Source: Rhodococcoides kyotonense
GTDB taxonomy: Bacteria; Actinomycetota; Actinomycetes; Mycobacteriales; Mycobacteriaceae
DNA: 62,790 nucleotides
Direction: 5' to 3'
Assembly: GCF_900188125.1 (NCBI RefSeq)
Contig: NZ_FZOW01000026.1
Span: 1 to 62,790, forward strand
The notes below the pieces were generated by a model that was not told the DNA's origin, made no database searches, and saw only the letters and a program-made list of their open reading frames with translations. Position 1 is the first letter of the stretch. Every line of letters begins with the position of its first letter. The translations under genes and the position numbers were made by a program. Positions 62,201 to 62,790 of this stretch are shown here, piece by piece.

Positions 62201-62790
62201 CGCAGGCCGCGCAATTTGACCTGGAAGTCCGTGCGGCCCAGGTACTCCAGTTCACCGGCAGCGGTCCAGCGCACGAGGTCGCCGGTGCGGTACATGCGGG
62301 ATCCGTCGTCGAACATCGACGCCACGAACCGGTCGGCGGTCAGATCGGCACGGCCGAAGTAGCCGCGCGCCACCTGGGCTCCCGTCAGATACAGCTCACC
62401 TGCGACACCGATCGGGACTGGTCGAAGCCGCGAATCGAGCACCAGCACACGGGAATTCCAGACGGGCGAGCCCATCGGAACTGCGACGCCCGAGATGGTC
62501 CAGCCGGGTACGTTCGCCACGGGACGCGACGTCGCGTGCACGGTGAACTCGGTCGGGCCGTACAGGTTGTGAATGCCCGCTCCGGGCAAGGCTGCTGCGG
62601 CCGAATTCACGACGGACACCGGCAGCGCTTCACCGGCAACCAGCACGGTACGCAATGAGCTGCATCCCGACGGGCCGACAGCAGAGACGAACGCCGCGAG
62701 CATCGACGGCACGAACGACGTCGCCGTCACACCCTCCGACTCGATCACCGACACCAGATACTCCGGATCCCGATGACCATCCGGCTCCGC
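41011..62790 (-). CDS. Giant NRPS, synthetase I (5' end beyond right edge)
   Basis: Multimodular cytoplasmic peptide synthetase; 7259 residues are visible and the frame is still open at the right edge, so the start is outside the window. Domain order with approximate visible residue of the key motif: A1 (partial), carrier Ser 324 (LGGNS); C 510 (HHISADG); A2 1003 (TSGSTG); carrier 1387 (LGGDS); E 1587 (HHFVVDGVSW); C 2098; A3 2574; carrier 2952; E 3158; C 3656; A4 4127; carrier 4508; C 4694; A5 5196; carrier 5590; C 5777; A6 6265; carrier 6648; C 6834; A-like stub 7171-7259. All visible C, E and carrier catalytic residues are intact. The two C domains after E domains are of the D-donor type (LxPLQSGLLFH); the others are L-donor type (SLAQQRMW). 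The protein ends after a C domain, so the matching A domain must come from another protein, presumably synthetase II, which starts 107 bp downstream. Confidence 0.97.
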   Translation of the reverse strand, partial: AEPDGHRDPEYLVSVIESEGVTATSFVPSMLAAFVSAVGPSGCSSLRTVLVAGEALPVSVVNSAAAALPGAGIHNLYGPTEFTVHATSRPVANVPGWTISGVAVPMGSPVWNSRVLVLDSRLRPVPIGVAGELYLTGAQVARGYFGRADLTADRFVASMFDDGSRMYRTGDLVRWTAAGELEYLGRTDFQVKLRGLRIELGEIESALAAQDTVSTAVVLVRSEQLVAYIVPAGDSTADSGALQSAVARSLPSYMVPSAFVVLDALPIGASGKLDRNALPEPVFEARAFRTPTTLVEEIVAGVFADVLGIDRVGLDDDFFELGGNSLIATQVVSRVGAALNARVPVRVLFEASTVEALAARAESHVGGGGRAALVAGVRPDHVPLSLAQQRMWFLNRFDTESAVNNLPVAIRMSGTLDVSALQAAVGDVLARHESLRTVYPETDGVAAQVILPTEAAVPVLTPTRVAEDELLPRIAAIVETGFDVTTEVPLHAELFELSATEYVLVFVAHHISADGWSMGPLTRDVMLAYAARTVGEAPGWSPLAIQYADYTLWQRAVLGDENDPASLISAQADYWKTALDGLADELVLPFDRPRPAVQSFAGGTSRFYIDAELHRDLVALARTTGTTLFMVMHSALAVLLSRLSGTSDIAVGTPIAGRGEAELDDVIGMFVNTLVLRSEVDASKGFADLLQANRDTDLKAFGHADIPFERLVEILNPERSTARHPLFQVALSFQNFPETSFELPGLKVSAVDFDIDVAKFDLSLLLSEHTDSTGAKTGISAEFTYASALFDQKTVDVFARRFVRILHGVVSTPERPVGDLIILEDDEYDWLTHVHGDEVTHGGTLPEIFGRGVEINPDGIAVRVDGRSITYRELDSESTRIARVLIDRGAGPDAIVALAFPRSYEMVLSVWAVAKSGAAHLPVDPTYPIGRVEHMLGDSGALFGITSTEFAPNLPTTTDWISIEDPDFRELVATQSDTSVTDADRTSPLDIDHAAYMIYTSGSTGLPKGVVVTHSGLGGVLDAATDLYHLDSDSRFLHICSPSFDPSVLEWMAAFSEGATLVVVPASIIGGDDLGDLLKSEQVTHTIITPAVLGTVDPSGVDSLKVASVGGDVTTPDLLARWAAGRKYFNGYGPTETTIISTFAELRPGMPITVGRPIHGMSALVLDGRMNPVPVGAAGELYLAGGALARGYHERFDLTSTRFVANPYGAPGTRMYRTGDIVRWTFGSDAVSLDPAAVNIEFVGRSDFQIKIRGFRVELGEIDTALVQHDSVSFAATLGHELQSGQTALVSYVLPARGATVDTTELSAFVARSLPAHMVPAVIVVLDAVPLTPVGKLDRAALPEPVFEQQEFRAAGNEVETIIAEVFADVLGLDRVSVDESFFALGGDSIVSIQLVSRARARGLSFTPRDVFERKSVAGLAEVATVLGETEERPVVAELPGGGVGPLALTPIMQSIVCGPGGFSRFAQSVAVTLPTGIERDLLGRSIGAVLDHHDVLRSVLERAEGGEWTFHAREAGAVNVDDLLTRVDLDASIADDDLVARAETELDAAKGRLDPETGRMVDFVWFHFGTADGDVPRPGVLLIVAHHFVVDGVSWRILLPDLAIAWGQAAAEQNVALAPVGTSMRRWAHGLVDAAHDSAREAEITWWTEVLAGSDPALGARMFDPAVDTLSTTDRVDVELSATVTEATLTTVPARFNGGVNDGLLAALVVALAEWRTRRGVDLPEALVKLEGHGREEAIVPGADLSRTVGWFTSAFPVRFDVRGIDIADALAAGSAMGAVVKAVKEQLLAVPDKGMGYGLLRYLNGETSKVLEASSNSPQVSFNYLGRVSTEGISEELTGGAWLPNRLLADVGAPGDPDMPANATIDINSAVVDTADGPRLTASFTYPQALLSRDDAEEFAALWSDALNALAQHMAGPDAGGLTPSDVPLIPVSQHDIDVWESGFAGVSDIWSLAPLQSGLLFHALIAQTSGRSEAGGASQSLDVYTMRVLLKLTGTVDAERLRGAAQALLDRYPNLRTAFVQSADGTSVQLVLDSVDVPWRELDLSDRPAELREAEFDALRARDKAEHFELTSAPLMRFTLVKMSEGDYRFLVSSHHLLLDGWSSPLLMRDLLALYALRGDAAALPRVRSYRNFLAWVAEQDFSASRQKWAEALDGVSEPTMLSSVDQNRAVSADADELLLDLSAALSSTLQSAAARLGVTLNTMVQAAWGILLGRTTGSDDVVFGATVSGRPAGLTGVESMVGLFINTLPVRVRFDGHESISSMLTTLQGEQADLLDHHYLGLNEIQRDVKIGALFDTLTVFESYPVDEAGLAEQAKNIDGMSVADVALEDATHYPLTLLIAVDSQVHLKLKYLTDAFTAADVASMMGKLERIFEAIAADQTVPVGDIDLADDAERVLLEGVNDTAYEVDSSATLVSLFDAQVARTPDAVALVFEGESLTYAEFDARANRVARYLVSRGIGPESLVALAMRRSFDLMVGLYGVVKAGAGYVPVDPDQPAERVAYILDTAQVSVALSTSRDAFESGSADGVDVVLLDEIALGSFSDAPVADVERVSPLVASNVAYVLFTSGSTGRPKGVAISHRAIVNRLVWMQDQYELHGDDVVVQKTPVTFDVSVWELFWPLQVGARLVVARPDGHRDPVYLAGLMRDERVSVAHFVPSLLAVFAAEPAAREVSGLRWVFASGEALPVATARSVAAALPAARLVNLYGPTEAAVDVTYHEFTSDDVVVVPIGRPVYNTEVRVLDGRLRAVSVGMVGELYLAGVQLARAYYGRPDLSADRFVADPFGDGGRLYRTGDLVRWSASGELEYIGRSDFQVKLRGLRIELGEIESALLTDASVAQAVVQVRQDQLVAYVVPASGASVDIPSLLQSAAVLVPEYMVPAMVLVLDELPLGSSGKLDRKALPDPVFESTADFREAETDVERVLGDVFAEVLGLERVGVDDSFFALGGDSIVSIQLVARARARGVVIAPRDVFEQKTVARLAAVATTETLVGKAVLEELDGGGVGSMPLTPFAQLMIQRAGSGARRNDPGLGSSFDRFVQTVTLDLPAAIDRQGIARTVAAVVDRHDGLRAQLVEDSQGWSLEISAPGSVEADALIDRVEIDPDVDAAAVLDIAADAVNQSMNYLDPRAGSMLRFVWIDFGPTRSGRLVVVAHHLVVDGVSWRILVPDFVAAWAQVSLGHDPVLPEVGTSERRWAHALREESYRDERVAELPVWQAISGTEDPTLGSRPFDPALDVQSTVERISAVVPADVTKALLTAVPEAFRGGVNDGLLTALAVAVTRWRTARGVDAPSTLVQLEGHGREEELVPGADLSRTVGWFTSVYPVRLDLSGIDAAEALAVGTEMARAIKAVKEQLLAVPDKGMGYGLLRYMNAETGVELAALADGQISFNYLGRVTTGELPEGLDGWVPASDFDDLTVVGDADMPANKTVDINAIVRGTGDNSELAATFAFPTGAIDRADVQELADTWVAALVALAAHVTDGSAGGLTPSDVPLAPVTQRDIDVVESQFPAVTDIWSLSPLQSGLLFHAKLAGTDLDVYTMQMVLTLSGEVDTERLRGAAQALLNRYDNLRTAFVTTSAGSSVQVVVQDVTVPWTEHDLSGVPESDRLAAYERLRAEEQSAQFDTAAAPLVRFTLVKLSDGEFKLLFANHHILIDGWSMPLLMKDLLVLYAVRGDATSLPRVPSYRTFLSWIERQNHAESAAVWARALDDAPEPTLMAPSAAGREITARAGAVELSMSAELSASLSALGARLGVTVNTLVQAAWGMLLSASTGRDDVVFGATVSGRPASLPGVESMVGLFINTLPVRVRIDSSESLESALTRLQSEQADLLDHHYLGLTDIQRAAHVGTLFDTLTVFESYPVDEAGLAAQASNIDGMAVTGVDSNDSTHYPLTLLIVSDDRIRLTLKYFEDLFSADQVTAMLARVQRILEAIATDPTMAVGDVDLLDAAERDLVLSTWNDTDHDVDDQLLLDAFHEQVERTPDAVALTFEDESLTYREFADRVGRLARYLVGEGVGPESTVAIGIRRSFDLLVSVYAVIEAGGAYVPVDPEQPAERVDYIVDTSAAALILTTERDGSTVSGGARVVNVDQLDLSGFSSARLTESERPSSSDGSAYVLFTSGSTGRPKGVTIGHRAIVNRLDWMQAEYSLGSSDVVIQKTPVTFDVSVWELFWPLRVGARMVIARPDGHRDPAYLAELIASESVTVAHFVPSMLAVFTAEPTARTATSLRWVFASGEALPSTTAASLVSTVPSARMVNLYGPTEAAVDVTYHEYTPVDVNGVPIGKPVFNTRVYVLDNALRPTPVGAEGELYLGGVQLARGYASRPDLTADRFVANPFGGGRLYRTGDVVRWSADGELVYVGRSDFQVKLRGQRIELGEIESALLAGESVAHAVVAVRDDRLVAWIVFTSAVESDQGTVDSVLADAAERLPSYMVPSAVVVLDDLPLTSSGKLDRKALPEPEVAAAEYRAPGTPIEQAVADVFAEVLGVDRVGLDDDFFSLGGNSLIATQVVARLSAALDAQVPVRALFDATTVGALARRVEDHVGAGARAALVAGPRPERVPLSLAQQRMWFLNRFDTESSVNNIPVAIRLTGSLDIAALRQAISDVVSRHETMRTIYPEFDGVGHQVVLPEADVEVDLTPISVSEQDVLATVVDIVSGGFDVTREVPVRVRLLAVGSDDHVLVFVVHHIASDGFSMRPLTTDVMVAYAARAAGSAPASTGHSAGSAPAWTALPVQYADYAVWQREVLGTEDDATSVASQQVSYWTRQLSGLADQIELPFDYARPAVATNRGRTTSFAVSPDLHRALDAVARENNSTLFMVVHAALAVLMSRLSASEDVAIGTPIAGRGEAELDDLIGMFVNTLVLRTQVEPSTTFRDVLAHARETDLAAFAHADVPFERLVEVLDPERSQSRHPLVQVVLAFQNLGRTALELPNLSVEALEFDAGIAKFDLQFTFEEVENGGLTCYISYASDLFDAATVDRFGSQFHAVLEGVVADASTAVGDVDIVDADTRDRVLTQWSSSGPDVSVGAGTLVDRFDAVVASHPKSVAVRFQDESLSYAELDARVNRLARRLIAVGAGPDSLVAVALPRSADLVVALLAVIKSGAGYLPVDPTYPAERIEFMMSDAAPVAVVTTPEVSAGESMAGVRGAGIPVVDVAQDDSDDSSQISDADRLAPLSADSLAYVIYTSGSTGRPKGVLIPHSTVLRLMDNTDGSFGFDDSDVWTMFHSYAFDFSVWELWGPLLYGGTLVMVDYFTSRSPEAFRELLVTEGVTVLNQTPSAFYQLAELDRAGRADAGELSLRYVVFGGEALEPRRLEGWFARHGDGSESGPLLVNMYGITETTVHVSFRALSTESVGSASVIGAPISGLGVYVLDTRLQPVPVGVAGELYVSGGQLARGYLGRADLSSVRFVANPFGDGRLYRTGDVARWTETQSGVGELVYLGRADDQVKVRGFRIELGEVEAAVSAQPGVTAAAVIVREDTPGATRLVAYVVGTSDTESVRSGVATLVPEYMVPSAFVVLDEIPLTVNGKLDRRALPVPVAAAVEFRAPSTPLEEIVAGVFADVLGVARVGVDDDFFALGGNSLIATQVVSRLGAALDTQVPVRLLFEASSVGDLAGRVESSVGTGGRKELVARERPQHVPLSLAQRRMWFLNRFDSASTAYNIPMALRLSGALDEDAFAEAIGDLVARHETLRTIYPDTDSGPAQKVLTPDQAGIALAVDSVDAASVTEKVLALAASQFDVTTEVPVRITLFRIEGDAPEYVLAMVVHHISADGSSMVPVTTDLMTAYASRTRGQSPDWAPLPVQYADYALWQRDVLGDEDDPTSVGARQLEYWKNQLADLPDQLTLPIDKPRPADQSFRGDRVEFAVPATTHAALQDLARENNATVFMAVHAAFSVLLSRLSGMTDIAVGTPIAGRGEAVLDNLVGMFVNTLVFRLDVAGERTFAELLESARETDLQAFANADVPFERLVEVLNPARSTARHPLFQVGFSFQNVARSSLELGDLTVSAVDADSGNSQFDLHLILADHYDDAGAPAGFEAIMTYASDLFERSTVEGIVERFVRVLESVTQAPSLAVGDIAVLDEDERVELVSGWNDTRHDTDSSATLVDLFDEQVRRDPAATALVYEGESVSYGEFDARVNRVARSLIGRGVGPESLVGLAIRRSVDLLVGMYAIVKAGGAYVPIDPDQPVERIEYILGVANPVCVITVGDDIASDSIVTLADLDNDGDASPIAPQERLAPLRPENTAYVIFTSGSTGKPKGVAVSHGAIVNQLLWKHAEFDMGPTDSVLLKTVATFDLSVWEFWSASTVGAKTVVATADGHRDPDYLLALLRDEAVTTLHVVPSMLSMLTTVAGGTLPSTLRRILAIGEALPPATAQAFRRNNSAQLFNLYGPTEAAVSITSHLVTDADVTTVPIGRPEWNSEVFVLDGRLQPVPVGVSGELYLAGAQLARGYHGRSDLTADRFVASPFSADGARMYRTGDVVRWTASGELDYVERADFQVKVRGYRIELGEIETALRAQDTVRDVAVTVVNDDRTGDQLVAYVVSTDGEFDVASSRAALSSSLPSYMVPSAYVVLDALPLNTNGKLDRKALPKPEVVLGEFRAPTNPVEEVVVRTLADVLGIDRIGLDDVFFELGGNSLIATQVVSRLGAALDTQIPVRTLFEASTVEALAARIQPLVGGGARVPLVARERPASVPLSLAQQRMWTLNQVDPESAAYNIPAAVRFSGALDTDAFAAAMADVIERHEVLRTRYPDSDDGPVQVIGSVADALPDLTPIPVSESEVFERVGAVLGAGFDVTTEVPVRAALFALGETEYVFALVAHHITADGFSMRPLIRDVMLAYTSRAAGDGPQWAPLPVQYADFSLWQREVLGSEDDPDSALSTQLAYWNRELAGLPELLPLPTDHPRPPRQSTIGAAYEFSFGPEIAQRLEKTAREHNATVFMVVHSALAVLLARLSGTDDIAIGTPTAGRGEEALDDLVGMFVNTLVLRTHVEGGITFAELLARTRDTDLAAFGHADVPFERLVESMGRTTGGRSRSSAFSPLFQVMLTFQNAVSGTFALPGLEVSTLAADEDQAKFDLQLTAIEQFDDSGALAEVKALFNYATSLFTRSTVEKFADRFLRILDAVTQDPSVTLRSIDILSEAERAAFAPKRAAKTVDDLPALVSEAAAAAPSAIALTHEGTDVTFEELNTKIGGVSKAMGATLKAEALITVALSQLVPGILPALGAEGYAALVASMIETAASVIEG
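41285..42715 (-). other. Terminal C domain of synthetase I (orphan half-module)
   Basis: Complete L-type C domain with HHITADGFSM. It has no A or carrier domain after it on this protein. It must act on an aminoacyl carrier supplied in trans, most simply the Ser-loading A-T of synthetase II. Around 41640-41690 the usual acidic DPxRSxxRHPLFQ loop is replaced by a Gly/Arg/Ser-rich stretch (MGRTTGGRSRSSAF) before SPLFQV. Confidence 0.85.
42720..45885 (-). other. Module I-6: C-A-T, code DLWHLILVSK
   Basis: L-type C domain (HHISADGSSM), A domain with all core motifs and code DLWHLILVSK, LGGNS carrier. The same or nearly the same code recurs in IV-2 and V-2. It is related to the Ser-type group (DVWH...), but I do not know its substrate. 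Confidence 0.8.
45890..49130 (-). other. Module I-5: C-A-T, predicted Thr
   Basis: L-type C domain (HHIASDGFSM) with an 11-residue insertion made by a 33-bp tandem duplication. The A domain has the HSYAFDFSVWE and NQTPSAF motifs and the code DFWNVGMVHK, a standard threonine code. LGGNS carrier. The A core has its own codon style. Confidence 0.87.
49135..52325 (-). other. Module I-4: C-A-T, predicted Ser
   Basis: D-donor type C domain (HHILIDGWSM) following the E domain of I-3. The A-domain code is DVWHFSLVDK (Ser). LGGNS carrier, no E domain, so L-Ser is expected. Confidence 0.85.
52330..57030 (-). other. Module I-3: C-A-T-E, predicted D-Ser
   Basis: D-donor type C domain (HHLLLDGWS), as expected after the upstream E domain. 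The A-domain code reads DVWHFSLVDK, the classic serine code. LGGDS carrier, then an intact E domain (HHLVVDGVSW). The C domain carries roughly 13 extra residues rich in Ser and Gly near its N-terminus (about 56840-56880) compared with the C domain of I-4. The A core lies in a stretch of distinct codon style. Confidence 0.85.
57035..61685 (-). other. Module I-2: C-A-T-E, unassigned D-residue
   Basis: L-type C domain (HHISADGWS), A domain with code DPLISGGIIK, LGGDS carrier and an intact epimerisation domain (HHFVVDGVSW, EGHGRE, TVGWFTS, NYLGR). Pro at the second code position is unusual. About 16 extra residues sit just before the A8 motif, and GGD replaces the usual GGE after the second lid strand. 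The module should deliver a D-residue, but its identity cannot be called. Confidence 0.8.
61690..62790 (-). other. Module I-1: partial A domain and carrier
   Basis: The window opens inside an A domain. The A5 (NLYGPTE), A8 (RGLRIELGEIE) and A10 (GKLDR) motifs and the LGGNS carrier are present. The readable part of the specificity code is S-L-A-L-V-H; the first three positions lie beyond the edge. The pattern closely resembles module II-2 (DVWSQALVHK), so the two may load the same or similar residue. I do not recognise the substrate. Confidence 0.8.

Overview
The whole window is one block of giant non-ribosomal peptide synthetase (NRPS) genes, all read from the minus strand. Five NRPS genes are present; the first transcribed runs off the right edge and the last runs off the left edge. 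There are no tailoring, transport, regulatory, MbtH, RNA or mobile genes inside the window. High GC, GC-rich wobble positions, GTG starts, and NRPS N-termini made of a short Arg-rich tail running straight into an adenylation (A) domain suggest a high-GC actinobacterium of the Rhodococcus/Nocardia/Gordonia group. This is inference; no marker gene is present.

Layout in transcription order (right to left). Synthetase I (41011 to >62790): A(partial)-T, C-A-T-E, C-A-T-E, C-A-T, C-A-T, C-A-T, C, then an 89-residue stub resembling the start of an A domain. Synthetase II (27038-40903): a homologous stub, A-T, C-A-T, C-A-T, C-A-T, C, then a degenerate 279-residue A-like remnant. Synthetase III (13087-26673): A-T, C-A-T, C-A-T-E, C-A-T-TE. 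Synthetase IV (6967-12813): A-T, C-A-T-TE. Synthetase V (<1-6623): A-T, C-A-T, C-A(partial). T is the carrier protein.

If I, II and III work in gene order, the window holds 14 amino-acid-loading modules ending at the thioesterase (TE) of III. Specificity codes read by eye call Ser at four or five positions and Thr at one: I-3 (followed by epimerisation), I-4, II-1 and II-4 are Ser, and I-5 is Thr. Several other codes recur but match nothing I know. The condensation (C) domain subtype agrees everywhere with the presence or absence of an upstream epimerisation (E) domain, so the domain order is internally consistent.

The most unusual biology is at the protein junctions. Both hand-offs, I to II and II to III, cut a module between C and A, and the ends carry A-domain-derived fragments that cannot be catalytic. 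III, IV and V all begin with an A domain and no C domain, behind Arg-rich tails, while II ends with a C domain and an acidic A-like remnant. One reading is that II can pass its chain to more than one downstream partner. The alternative is that IV and V start separate peptides. The gaps before III, IV and V (about 270-365 bp) are large enough for promoters, and two perfect inverted repeats follow II. Small ORFs end in a 4-nt stop/start overlap with the starts of III, IV and V; the one before IV (51 codons) looks most like a real gene.
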